The notes beneath the pieces were generated by a model. It did not search any database. It saw nothing but the letters and a program-made list of their open reading frames with translations, and was not told where the DNA came from. Below, piece by piece: positions 11,648-25,563 of a DNA stretch of 64,000 bases. This DNA comes from Plasmodium brasilianum (taxonomy: Eukaryota > Apicomplexa > Aconoidasida > Haemosporida > Plasmodiidae): positions 372,001 through 436,000 of the forward strand of contig NC_090115.1 of NCBI RefSeq assembly GCF_023973825.1. Direction: 5' to 3'. The translations under genes and the position numbers were made by a program. How positions within the stretch are numbered: the stretch's first letter is position 1; every line of letters starts with the position of its first letter.

Positions 11648-12347
11648 AAACATGAAACATCGTTTTCAAGGAAGGAAAAATTAAACTTTAACTGTATGCG
11701 AAATAATATTTTAAAAAAAATTAAAATTAAAAATAATAAAAAATAGTGAAAACAAATGGTACTTAAAACATTGTGTAGGCCGTTGGAAAGGCAGGAATTT
11801 TAAAAGTTTTAAAAGATGGCACTTCAAAAGGGCACATACACAAATGCATATGTATACATACATATATTCATAACATATGTACATATATACACATATGCAT
11901 TTTACGTATCTACAATACAAAGGTAAACAAACAGATCAAAAAAAAAAAAAAAAAAAAGAAAAAGGGGGGAGGGATAAAATTAAAAATTAGATGGTACTTA
12001 AATGTACCTATGTATATACATAAACATGTAGATATATCTTTATGCCCAATGCTTAAGTGTATGTATAGCTGTTTATGCTCACTACGAAGGGTATTCAGCA
12101 CAACGTTACACATATTCAAAATTACTCGACAAATAAAATACGTACTTAATCATTTGCAGCCAACTCGAGGGCCTATACATTCAGACGTAGACAATTTTTG
12201 CTATTGCGTTCAAATGAGGACGTAAAAATGTAATTGACTGTTTATCGTTTGGGTAGAAAGCTATGTCAACATGTGAATCGTATTATATTATTTTTTTTTT
12301 TTTTTCCTGTCTCTACTTTTCTCTTCCCTCCTGTAATTTACCATCCA
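11040..12347. other. Intergenic region between the OST3-like gene and the eIK2 stop
   Basis: About 1.3 kb. It contains a TATA/ATTATATAT tract at 11130-11220, a GC-richer island at about 11296-11405 (listed separately), T- and A-homopolymers (11618-11644, 11939-11957) and CATA-rich tracts near 11840-11900. No protein-coding gene is convincing. Confidence 0.55.
11296..11405 (+). ncRNA. Candidate structured non-coding RNA (unknown class, orientation uncertain)
   Basis: A GC-richer island in AT-rich spacer with three simple hairpins. GTACCC (11305-11310) pairs with GGGTAC (11317-11322). ACCCT (11358-11362) pairs with AGGGT (11368-11372). GTTAA (11386-11390) pairs with TTAAC (11401-11405). A T-run follows at about 11429, which on the plus strand could end a Pol III transcript. 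I do not recognise an snRNA, a tRNA or C/D box pattern. The call is structural inference only. Confidence 0.25.
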
Positions 12348-15300
12348 TCACGACCTGAGGGAGGAAAATACATTTCCTGCTGATATTATCCTATTGTACA
12401 ATTCGTCAGACGTAAATCTGGATTTATAATCAAGAGATAACAAATTTCTGCATAATTTGGCTACATCCGGATGCTTTTTTATTAACATGTCAGGTAAAAT
12501 TCTTTGTCTGGCATTACATAAAATTTTCGTTCTTTCCATGTTTGTTTCAGTTTTGGTAAATAAATCGACTATAATCAATCCAAGAGAAAACATATCAACA
12601 GCTTTTGTGTACTTATGTCCTCCTAACTGTTCAGGTGCTGAGTACATTTTTGTTCCTATCCCTAATGTATGATAAGACGATTCGCCCTCAGTATTTTTTA
12701 AATTATTTTTTGCTGACCTGTCAGCCATTTTATGACAAGGACAATAATTTTCCAACTTGGCGAATTTTTCGCATTGTGCCATTTTTGCAACTCCATTTTT
12801 AGGTTTACTTTTTTTTGGTCTTTCTTTTGATCCACTTTTATCATTTTTACAATTTTTATTTTTGTTTTCACCGTTATACTTACTTATGAACTGTTGATTA
12901 GTGCTCGTATTTCCAAAAATCGAGGAAAGTTGCTGTTTTTTCAAATATGCTTTTTCCTTTTTATAATTCCTATCCTTTTTGTTGTATTTTTTAGGATAGT
13001 TCGATGGTAATCGTGTTATCACCGTGAAAGAGTTCGAGGTCCTCCCCCTCTTGTCAGTACAACAACCACCACATCCACCTCCGCGCTCGCAGATATCTCT
13101 ACAGCTGATACTATTGCTGTTGTTACTGACACGTTCTATGCTTCCTTTCCAGTTTATTTCATTATCGTTGTTCCTTTTGTTCCCTCCTAACAATCCATTG
13201 GCATCTTTTGCATAATGATAATTGCTCAGCATCCAGTTATTCCCATTTATTTTATCCGTTTGAAAAAAGGTTTTCATTATCCCCTTTTTGTTAGTACTCT
13301 TCTTCTTGTTATAATATACATGTTTATAATAAGAAATTCTCCTTTTATTTTCGTTAACATATTGAATTGAAACAAAAGGGTGAGTGGAGTTATCTTCCTT
13401 GTGTGCAAGTAGTGGTTTAATATCAGTACTACGTAGAGTGCCGTAATCGTTGGTGGAATTTGCTTTGCTCTTGCTAAGAAGATAAAAAAGGGAGTAATAT
13501 TGGTAATAGTAATAGTAATGGTAGTAGTAATAGTAATGGTAAAAGTAATAGTAATGGTAATAGTAATAGTAGTAGTAATAGTAATAGTAGTAGTAATAGT
13601 AGTAGTAATAGTAGTAGTAATAGTAGTAGTAATAGTAGTAGTAATAGTAGTAGTAATAGTAGTAGTAATAGTAGTAGTAATAACAGTAACAGTAACAATG
13701 ATAATGACCATGGTAGCATTTACAGCAGCAATAATAATATCTTATTGCATTATCCATTTTGTTACACAGTAGAGGGCCTGTTTCTACATAATTATAACCT
13801 TCTCCTCTTTTGGACTCCTTCAAATGATGGTTACTGTATGATGAAATGCTCAGCTCATTCGATTGATATAAAGCAATTAAAGATTTCATTAGATCCTTAC
13901 CCTCTTCTGTTTTGTTGTTATATGATTCTGAATTAGGAGCCAAGCAAATATCATTATCACATTTTCTATTGTGTAAGTTATAATTATATATATATTCGCA
14001 ATATGGATGAGTATATTTTTTATCCCTGGTAAAATTGAACTCTCCAAAAGCATTTTTTTTATCGTTGTCATGCATTACCATAGTCTCTTTCTGTTCTAAC
14101 TGTGTAGATGTAATATCATCTTTTCCATTTGATTCATCTATTATTATTGTACGCTTATAAAATGTGCTCCTACTAGGTGGTTTTTTAATCATTCCATTTC
14201 TTAATCTGAAGGGATCCCCCTTATAATTCGTTTTATTAATTACATTTTTATCACCAGCATGTGTTCCACATTGTTCCTTGGGGGAAATCCCCCTTCCATG
14301 ATCTTTGCAAACGCTAACGCATCCTCTGCTTCCCCATCTTCCGTTGATATGGGTTGTGAATTTGCTACTTATTCTACTGCCTATCGTGCTCCTCATTCTG
14401 TCGCTTCCATCGTATGAAGCCAATCCGAAATCCCCAATTTTAACTATGTTGTTGTTACATATAAATATGTTGGATGGTTTTAAATCTCGATGCATAATAT
14501 CATTTTTGTGGATGTAATGTAGACCTATGACGATCATATGAATGATTTCTTTATTTCTTTTAAAATTCATATATGTCCTTCCACTTATATAACTCTCTAA
14601 GGTTTTCTTGCAGTATTCCATCCTAATATATAAATTGAACACATACTTTTTTTTTCCATTTTTAAGACCTCCTTTTTTACCACGTGTATTATTTGTTTCT
14701 ACAGGGAGGGACTTCATACAGTAATTATTGCACCTACCTTTGTATATGCCATTATTTTCACTATCGTTTCCACTTTTTATTTTATTTTTATTCTCATTTT
14801 TACTTTCATTTTTATTTTCATTTTTATTTTCGTTCTTACCGTTTCGGTGCTTTCCCCAAAGCAGCCTCCCTTTACTTTTATGCAAAATGTTTCTTATTTT
14901 CCTGTACAAGTAATTTGTAGCATTACTCCCCTCGGTTTCTTGGCTGCCTTTGTGAAAGCGACTCTTGTCGTCTAGTTGTTCGACACGCACAACAGCACTT
15001 GATTTGTTACTCCAGTTGATATTTCGATTGGAAGTTGAAATGACAGCTACATTGGCAGCTACATTGGAAGCTACATTGGCAGCTACGTTGGAAGCTACAT
15101 TGGCAGCTACATTGGCAGCTACGTTGGAAGCTACATTAGAAGCTACATTAGAAGCTACATTAGAAGCTACATTGGCAGCTACATTGGCAGCTACATTGGC
15201 AGCTACATTAGAAGCTACATTAGAAGCTACATTAGAAGCTACATTAGAAGCTACATTAGAAGCTACATTGGCAGCTACATTAGAAGCTACATTAGAAGCT

Positions 15301-18300
15301 ACATTGGAAGACGACTGGTCGTCATTCTTGGCTCCTCCTTCTCTGCTACATGTTTTTCCATCGACGCCAGTGAACCCGTTTCCACCTCTTCCCAATACAA
15401 GAGGCTCCCAATTTAGCATTGAATAAAATAGTCGATCGTTTAACGGATTAAAACTATTGTACAGGATGGAAGGCGGATAACCCAATGGATGAATGTAATT
15501 TATAATTACGTTCTTGTAGAAATAACAACTTTTTAAGAAACAATGGATACACTCCGATGTATGTAAGAAGGTATTTCTAAAAAATAAATATTTCTTTCTA
15601 AGATAGATATATACCGTATTTTTTCGCTTATTTTTATTTATTATTATTATTTTTTTATTTATTACTTTTTTTTCCTCACATTCCCTAATGTAGCAGAGTT
15701 TATGTTGATCATAAATTTGCGCTTCATTGGCACATATCTGTTCAATGGGTGAACTACTACTCCTTGCAAAATTTTGAAGCATGTATATATTTACTGTCTT
15801 TTTCCTTTTCATTAACAGACTATATCGGTGTAAAAAATAAAGTTTGAAATTCGTCCTATAAATACTAGTAGTTATTTTCCTATTTTCCTTCTTTCTTACA
15901 TTTAAAGGGTTACATAGTAGCCCCTTTTTCCACTCTCCTTTTTTTCTAATTTCTTTTTTTAAGTTGTAAGGCTTTCTGTTTAACTTTGCCTTACATATCA
16001 GGGTCCCTAGCGTTGGCTTCGTTTTCTCACACAGAGGATAAATGGTGGACCTCCAACGCACATCCCTTCGGATGATACCTCTATTGCTTCCGCATATATC
16101 CCTGAACTGGCACGTATTAGGTATATTCAGGTGCATAACTCTGCCATTGAAGCCTTCCTCATTTCGTATTCCTCTGAACTGTTCATTTTCATAGATGCAG
16201 TTGTAACATGTATGATTAACACCAATGATAGAAGCAAAGTTAAAGCTATCTGCCCTTGTTCTGATCCCCCTTGTCACGTCATATTTATGTCTATAATCAA
16301 GTTTATTGGGGAAATCATTCTTATGAAAAAAACGTTTCTTACATTTCGTATCATCTGTGAGTTTAAATCCATGTATCCCTTCGCTTCTGACTAAACTACA
16401 AGTAATGATATCCATATTGTACCCTTTAGAAGGGGTATAACAGAAAGAGTTATATATACATCCTATTTTATTTAGAAGCTTCATTTTAGAAATGTATATA
16501 TTACTTTGTAGTGAGCTTGGTACTTGTTTTTCTTCCTTCATTTCTCCTTCATCTAAGAGTAATGTTCTCCTATGTAGAATATCGTCTAGTCCGTTTATCT
16601 CCTCTGTGTTGTATAACATATGTCCATAAATATGAGTAGTACGTCTACTAACCATTTCTGTATTGGTGTGAAGCAATGAAGGATGCACGAAATTTTCATC
16701 CTCCTTTAGAGCTTTTCTTCTTTTCGTATTTTGGACGTGTTCGCACGGGGTGGTACAACAAGGACTACTTCTACTTCTTCTGCTTCTGCTACTGCCACTA
16801 CTACTACTTCTACCACTACTACAAATGCTGCACCATTTTGAGAAGCCGCTGTTCCAATACTTCTTACAGTAACAAGTTCTATTACGACTTTTTCTTTTCT
16901 CCTTTAAACTGAAAAATAAGGATGTGCTAATTTTCGTCCTTTGATTTCCCCCCTTAGATTTAGCTTTATAACTCATTTTCATTTGACATATTTTTCTTAT
17001 TAATTTTTTTCCCTTGAGTTTTGTTCTATTTGTTCTACCATAATGTTGGTGTGTCTTTACAGATAAAAGGCGCTGCTTTGTTTCACGTTCCTCACTACAC
17101 CCGCCTGATGCTTCCTTAAGAGTAATATTTCTTTTAGCCCATTTTTGCTTTTTATTAACATGGTCATCCACAAAAAAAGATGCGTTGTAATGTCTCACAT
17201 AATGGCCGTCTTCCGTAGCAATTCTCTGTTCACATAAGTGCTTATCATTTGGTTGTACTCCACATAAGTGCTTATCGTTTGGTTGTACTCCACATAAGTG
17301 CTTATCGTTTGGTTGTACTCCACATAAGTGCATATCATTGACGTTTTTACCTCCTCTGTTGCTGCTAACAATGCGGCTAAAACTAAAATGTCTGCTGCTT
17401 AACTCATTAGCACTTCCAACACCATGGTAGTTACCATCTGCCAAAGGTGCTTCTACTGTTAAGTTCTTTTTTAAATTTCCATCATTACATAATATATCAT
17501 CAAAATTGCCAAACATATTCACTTCATTTTTAACTCCTAAACAGGTTATACAACATGAATTGCTATAATGCGTTACTACATTATTGCACTGCTTACTGGT
17601 TACATAGCTGTCCAACTCGCTACTCACACTGCTACTTCCTACACTGCAGTTCTCGACACTGCTGACTAGCTGCGTATTGTTCGGTGTGAACACATATTTA
17701 CTGTTGGGTTTTTTTCCGAAACGTAGCTCATCTTTCATATATTTTAACAGTTTACCATATTTCAATTCATCTGAAGAGAGAACTGTTTCTATGTATTCGT
17801 TGTAGGGGTACTTGTCCTGTGTTTTACGTCCATCAATCCATTTTCCATATACTTCTTCGTTATCTATTTCCTTCTGCTCGTTGTTAAAAAGATCTACTAC
17901 TTTTTGTTGACTGCTTGTATGGCAGTTATACAAACAGTCAAAATAATTAAATATTGATTTATATTTCATAGTGTTATCGCCCTTAGTAGATGCCTTAACA
18001 AGTAGTACATTGTCGAAAAGACGGGTATGGTGAACCCTTACACCATTCCATGAATAGGGAACAAATTGCATTTCTGTACAATTACCATAATAGATGCAAT
18101 CTTTCTTCACATTGAATGAAAGTAAATATATATATCTACGCTCATTTGGATTACTGTTTTTCGTTCTTACGTAACGATATATAACAATAGCCCCATTTTT
18201 CTTGCCACTCTTAATAATGTACACCCTTTTAAAACTTCTACTTTTCTGTATATCTGTTTTGCGTATTCCTGTTTTTGTCAAAGGTATAATATTTCTTATT

Positions 18301-21300
18301 GCTATGTTTTTTCCCCTTCGTGTGCTTACTTTTTTTGCTTCAGTCGTTTTCATGGTCATCCTCATTCCATAAAACACCATCTTACTGATTGCGTTCCCCT
18401 TCATCCTCCCCTTCTGTACTCCCTCTTCCATACCATTACTGCTATTTTCGAAAACAATTTTGAAATCCTCCTTTTCGCTTGAATACTGAATGTTGTCAAA
18501 GAAATTTTCAAATTTTTTTTTTTTCTTTTTTTCATTTCTGCACTTTTTTGCAAAAGCTGTCTTACCATTTAATGTTTCATTTTTTGCTTCCTGGACACTG
18601 TAAACAATGCTCCTCTTGTATTCGTTTCTCTCGTTTTCGCTTCCCTTGCTTTTTCTTCTCTTATATTTGCTTCTCTTGTATTTGTTTCCTTCGTTTTTGA
18701 TCCCCTCGATTTGGCTTCCCTCGTTTTTTCCTCTCATGTATTTGTTTCCCTCGTTTTTACTTCTTCTTTTTTGCGTACTTCTTTCTTTCGAGATATCTCT
18801 TTTTTTGCGAGTGCGTCTCTTTCTCTTCGCTCTGTTGTAACTGCATGCACTAGTAGATGCCTCCACTTGCTTGAGGGTAAATTTTACAAAAGAAGAACTA
18901 CTCTTTTGGTCCTTTATCCTATCACAATAAACATTTCTAATATTATTATCGCCCTGATTAGGTATATGCGCTTGAGTGTGAAAACTGCTCCTTCCAGAAG
19001 TGCTAACATTGTAATTGTTGTTTGTTACTTGTGCAGCAGTGTTTCTTATGTGTGCTTCGTTTCTAGATAGGAGGGAAAAAAAATCTCTGTACATATTATT
19101 CCACAAAGAAGAAGCATAATTCATGTAAGAGATATGAAAACAACGAGGAGGAAACATGCCCCCTAAAATTATTAGTAATATAGTATACTTTTTCTTCTTT
19201 TTGTAGATGATAACCCTTGAAATGTGAAGAACAGGAAAATACTCAGATAACATCTTCCTTACATTACGAATAAAGTAAACACCTTCTAACCTCCTTATAT
19301 TTTTCTTCAAAAAAGCTCTTTTGTTATTACCCGCGTTGGTTTTAAATAACACGCTTCTTTTCACCATCTCCCCTTTCTTCTTCTTTGCTAAAAAGGAAAA
19401 GGAAATACTTCTTCCACAGCTCCCGCTTCTACCCGCGCTTCTACTTCCGCTTCTACTTCTGCCGCTTCCACATATACATAGCACATTTTTCTTTAAATCT
19501 CTTCTCTTTTTAAATAACCCGACATGTCTTTCAAAAATCAACGGATAGTAGTCAAAGAACGAATTTGCTAATTGGTTAAATTTGGCTAAGCACTCAACAT
19601 TCTTGTTGTAGAGATAAATACGCAGGTTATTACTTAAATTTCTAACAGTTGCATAATGGGTACCACCACAATCCCCTTCATCTTGATCGGCGTTGCTTAT
19701 AATAGGGTTGTTCTGTAATTCAACAATCTGACTAATAATATGATCCGTAGTCTGATCAGTAGCCTTTCCATTGGTCTTTCCCATTGAGGTGTGCTCACTA
19801 CGCTTCGCACTTAAATCCCCTTTCCTGTTCTCCCCTTTACAACACATAAATTTACTTTGAAGAAATTTCTTCTTAAAAGCTGATATGTTAATAGCACAAC
19901 ACATAGGATTACTCATAGATGTAACTGAAAAAAGAGAGGTTTTACCCATTTCTCTACCTATTTCATCATTTATTTGTGATAACAACAAATCTGTACATAT
20001 GTTATACACCCTTTTGCATTTTTTTATTTTCGTTATATAGTACAAAAAGTATATAAAAGAATTATCAAACATTTGGATAAATAAATTATATACATCTTCT
20101 TCCTCTTTTATTGTTCTATTGGCTCTTAAATACTTTCCCCCTGCTGATACGCTACTCATCAGATAGGTGTACAGGAAGAAGTTACTTAAATTCTTTATGA
20201 AAAAATTGTTCTTATATGATACGCCTCTGCTCCTCTCATGAGAGTCATAATTCGTCGCATGGGTGCTTACCGAATATGGGAACTCACCGCGCAAGCGTCT
20301 GCTCCTACTTCTGCTCCTACTTCTGCTCCTACTTCTGCTCCTACTTCTGCTCCTACTTCTGCTCCTACTTCTGCTCCTACTTCTGCTCCTACTTCTGCTC
20401 TTACTTCTGCTCCTACTTCTGCTCCTACTTCCGCTCTTACTTCTGCTCTCACATCTGATGCTACTTCTGTACTTACTTCTTCTCCCACTTCTTCTCCTAC
20501 TTCTCCCACATCTGCACTTATTTCTCCCTCTTCTTTCTCTTTCTCTTTCTCTTTCCCCCAAGGAAGACGCCGTAGGAAGATTTGCAAAGGGGTAAAACAC
20601 CCTTTCGTTAATAATTTTAAAAATATTTGAATAACTGTAAATATGAATAGTGGAAAAAAAAAAATTGTGAAAATGTTGTATCATTTTATTTCCGCCATTT
20701 CCTTTACAAAAGAATGTACATAGTCCCATTAAATCTTGTGTATCTCTCAAAAAATAATACAAGTTACATTTATATAGGCTGTTAAGATTAACCAATAGGG
20801 CATGATGTAAATTATTTAAATATTTCTTCTCTACAAGAGTTAGAAGCTTCATTATTCCCCTCTTGTGATATGTAATTCGGCATAGTAGGGATCTGTATAA
20901 TCTTACCATAAACATCTTATAGAACTTGATGCAGGAAATGTAGAACATAACACTGTCATTGGTGCTGCTACTACCACTGGTGTTGCTACTTCCACTATCT
21001 CCGCTTTTGACCCCTTCTCCTCCTTTACCACCTTTACCTCCTTTGCCACTACTCCCCACCGTTTTGTGCTTCTTTCCCTTCTCAGAGGGGTATATCTTAA
21101 AATTTTTGTTGAAAAGGTAAAAATTTTTAAAAAACTTCTTAACACATAAAAGAAAAATGTTTGTATAGATATGATAACTGACGATTTCCCTTTTCATATT
21201 ATTCAGCAGACTACAATAATTGTCATACTCATAATTGCTGTCAAAGTATACCTTAGTTGCCTCCAAAAGATAGACAAACATATAATAATAAAATAAGTCC

Positions 21301-24300
21301 TTCCTTAGAAAAGAAGAATCTCTTACACATTTTCCACTGTAATAATAGTTACATCTAGACATCTTAACAGAAGTGCACAAATATATCTCTCTTTTAGTGC
21401 TATACGAAATATATAAATCAAGAAAAAATGCATTCCCGTAAATATTTCTTTCTTTGCTAATTTGCAATAAATGGGATGATGAAATTATCTGATTACATAC
21501 CATCCGAATTATAAAGCTCAAATGCGCTTTATCTTCATTTTTTTTTTTTTTTCTGAACTGTTGAGGTAAAAAAATAGAAATGTTTAACATATTACTACAA
21601 TTAAATAAGTACCTCGTGTTATCTTGTTTGTTATTTGTAATTAATGGATAGAAAAGTTGTACAAGACGATCATTTGTTGGACTTTTTTTATCATTCTCTG
21701 CATGGGTCTTTTTATTTACCTTTTCTCTTCTCAATAAGTAATTTATTAAATAAAAAATTATCATCTTTTCGACATTCCTAAATAGGTTGTTCGGTGTACA
21801 ACCTGGCTCCCCCCCTTGTGCTGGTGATACAAAGAAAAAAATAAAAATCACAGCGGGGTGCCAGTTATAGTAGCAACACGAACAGGAGCGGTAGTGATCA
21901 CGGTAGTAGTAGCTGGTCCTGAAGTAGTTGCTGCAGTAGTAGTTGTCGCTATGGAGTACTAATCTGGTGGAATTCCTCGCAGATATGCTTCTATCCTCAG
22001 TACGAAACGCTTTCGAACCAATTTTTCCTAAATAGGTCAAACCCCTTTTTAGATAGTTCAAGCTCTTTCGAGAGATATTCTGTATTCCATCTGAAAACAA
22101 CATTAAGAGTATATTTGTTTCCCTATCACTAAAAATTGCAAAATGGGTAACTTCCTTTTTCCGCTTTTTTTTTTTTTTTTAATTCCATCATGGAGTAACC
22201 TACCTTCTTTAGATATATTCGATGAAGGAACAAAATAATCTGTTGTATTTCCTTTACAGTACATATAATTCATTTCTGACGAATTTACATCTATGCATGT
22301 GAAGCGCTCTTGAAGTTTGCGCCTACCATTTGAAAGAAGTCCTTTCTTTACATTTTTGGACCTGCATAATAATTTTCCTCTTTTTATTATCTCTTCCACT
22401 ATCTTATTATTTCTGTGCTTTCCCTTCATTTTTTTCCCATTCCTTTTCGAATTTGTTTTTCCTTCCCCATTTTGATCATTACTCCTTTGATGACTATACT
22501 GATAACAATTATTTCCCTTTCTAATGTTGGTATTCCCTTGGACACCTCTCTTTATAAATTTGTTACAACTACTTAAAGTCGATTTTTTTCTTCTATATAT
22601 GTCCTTCCGTTTGAGTTCTTTACATGCATTAGAACAAACATTCTCAGATGTAGTAAAAAATTTAGCAGAAATATTTTTCATTAGGGTAACAAATTTTCGA
22701 TTTTTTTTTTTTTTATTATATTCCTTATGACCATTAAAAAAAATCATATTTATAAATTGCTCCTTTGTCATCTTTCTTTCTCTCTTGTAATTGTACAGAT
22801 CGTTAAAGTAGTAGTTGTTGTAACATATGTCGATCTTGTAATATGGTAATTTTCTCCTTTTCACTACGTTGTCATTTATAATAATTTTTAGTTCATGCAC
22901 AAAATAAGAATCGCTGTAGTTGAATTTTATAAATTTCTCGTGGTACATAAAGTCGTTCTTCCACTGAGTACTATAACTGTCCTTCCTACATCCACTGCTT
23001 CTACTAGTGGTAATTTCTTTCTCTTTACAACAATTACTGCTTTTATTATAAATACCATTGCATTTGTTCAGCTCTTCTCTGAATCCCCTTTTCGTTGTTC
23101 CATTCTCACATTCATGAAAATTGCTCCTTTCACTGGGTCTTAACTTATCCTTGTAAAAATTCTTTCGATGATTTATCAAATTATGCACTTCATTAGAAGG
23201 ATGAGGAATAAGGCATATTTTCATAAGTTTATTTTGTTGGTTCTTTTTACTCTCCTCAATAGAGAACGCATGAATATCACAGTTACTTATTTTTTGTGTA
23301 GGACCCTGTCGTTTACTGTTTTTTCCTTCGATAGGACTGTTAATTGGAGTTCTCTTCCTATCACTACATTTTACCATATATGGCAGAGATAATTTTTTCA
23401 TTCCATTTCTATTACCCTTTGTAACATGTGTAAATCTCTTCCATTTCAAAAAATTAAAAAATATGCATCTTATATGATCGTTGAGAGCTTCTACATACTT
23501 AACTATGTATCGAATACCTCCTTCAATTTTTTTCAACGTGAAGATAATTACACTTCTAGTATTTATCATTTTACACATTTTCAGTAGATATATCGTCATC
23601 AACCTGATGTGATACATTGCACTTTTTAAAGATAATTTTTCCTTTTTTTGTTTAATTAGATGATAAAAGGGGGGTTCACCTAACACTCTTTCTATGTTTA
23701 CTAAAAGGGAAAGCAAAAAAATTTTAAAAAATAAATCTTTTGATAAAACAAATTTATTTTTCTTTATCATACTTGTCTTATAGTAACGATATATACATAG
23801 TGTGCGTCTATTCACAACACATTGCAGTATCATAAATAATCTTAAATTAAAAAAAAAAAAAAAAAATCTGTTTAATAATATTTCTTTCTCATTTGTATTA
23901 AAAAATAATAAAAAAAATTTTGCAATTAAATTATGAATAAATTTTTTGAAATTTTTTGAAATTTTTTTTTTCAAAAATGCTCTTTTTATATATGGTACAG
24001 GAGTACAACAAGTAACTGATGAGAGGAATTGAAATCCTTTTCTACTATTTTTTGGTAAAAAAAAAATTTCATGCCCTTTGCTTCTTTCTTTTTTCCCCCT
24101 TAAAACGTCAACGTAATTAATGCATGAGACCGGTCCTTTTCCTCCCTTTCTAATCTGTTTATTACCTTGTGCAATACTGTTAAATTTTAATAAAGATGTG
24201 CCACTATCTGTTGGCAGTGTATGTTCCTCTAAGTAATTGTCTATTTTAACTTCACCATTTTTAGAAAAATTACCATGTAAATAATATGCACCTCGATATT

Positions 24301-25531
24301 TGGAAAAAGAAGCCTTTATGATTCTTCTAACTTTTTTAATTTTTTCAAAATTGTAAATGTTATTACTATCTATCGAATTACGAATAACTCTATACACATG
24401 TACATGTCTTTTTATAGGGAAAATAATAATACCCCTGGGCTTACTACTCTTCTTGCATATAATTTCATTTCTCCTATTTGTTAGTACTTTTTTTGGAGGA
24501 ATTCTTGTTTTTAAGTAAATGGACGAGAAATAATTTAATTGAGCATACTCCTTTTGTATAAGCACACATCCGCTTAACTTATTATACTTCTTTATTTTTC
24601 TTCGTACCATATATATGAGAAAAGAATACCACGTTTGTTTGCTAACATGTGTATTACTGATACTGTTATTTGCGTTTCCATTACTTGTTTTACTTTCGAG
24701 ATGTTTTATTTCTTCCCTTTCTTTATCCCATTCTGTGTGTGGCAAAAATCTGCCTTCAACTTTAATTCCTCTGGAATATTCAAAATCATTTAGAAATAAC
24801 AAGCTAGTCGAATTATTTTCATCTATACGAGCTATGGGTGTATTTGTATTGTTCTTACTGTAAATGCATTCTGATATATCCCATTTTTTGTTCAGTACAC
24901 AATGATTAAGTACGGGATTACTCGACAGAACTGGTGAAATATATGAACATACGTTTAAATTACATTTCTCATTGTACACATTTTTATCTAGTTTTCTATC
25001 GCCATTGAATGGAATCACAACAGAATGATTAGATTTTTTTTCTTCTGAATAACTCTCGTGAAGCAAATAATCTGCGCATAATTGTAGTGAGTTATTTCTT
25101 GTACTGGTATGCTTATAAATTTTGAAGAGAGAATTTTTTCTTTTTTTAATCAATAATAGACCATAATAATATGGTAAGCCAAAATTACAGCTAGCTACAT
25201 TTTCATTTTTGACTTTTTTTTTTTTTTTTTTTATTACTCGTTCAGGTGAATATTTAACATTTCTACAAAATTTGCACACACCATTTTTGATATATATTTT
25301 TTTTAACACATGTAAATTATGTTTGTCTGATTCCATTTTTTCCTCATAATTTAATGCTTCCTTTTGAATTTTAATTCTCTTCTTTTTTGGCAACTTGACC
25401 ACGGGATAGTAATCTCTCGTACGTTCGCCATTGTTCTCGTTATGCACGTTTTTCAGGTTTTCCCCGCTTACTATTTTTGAGATTTTTATTTTCTTGCTTT
25501 TTTTTTTTTTATGACCTGACAAGATAAAAAT

Positions 25532-25563
<32 letters not shown>

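Noticed and set aside
13277..13772. Poly-Leu, poly-Ile/Thr and poly-Val frames over the tyrosine repeat
   Set aside because: They are shadow frames of the trinucleotide repeat; the eIK2 frame continues across it with kinase motifs on either side.
20216..20630. Cys/Phe/Tyr/Ser and Ala/Pro/Thr/Ser repeat proteins on the plus strand
   Set aside because: They are antisense shadows of the Arg-Ser repeat inside eIK2.
12800..21100. A transposon or horizontally acquired segment inside eIK2
   Set aside because: There are no transposase or integrase motifs or terminal repeats; the insert consists of low-complexity sequence typical of Plasmodium proteins.
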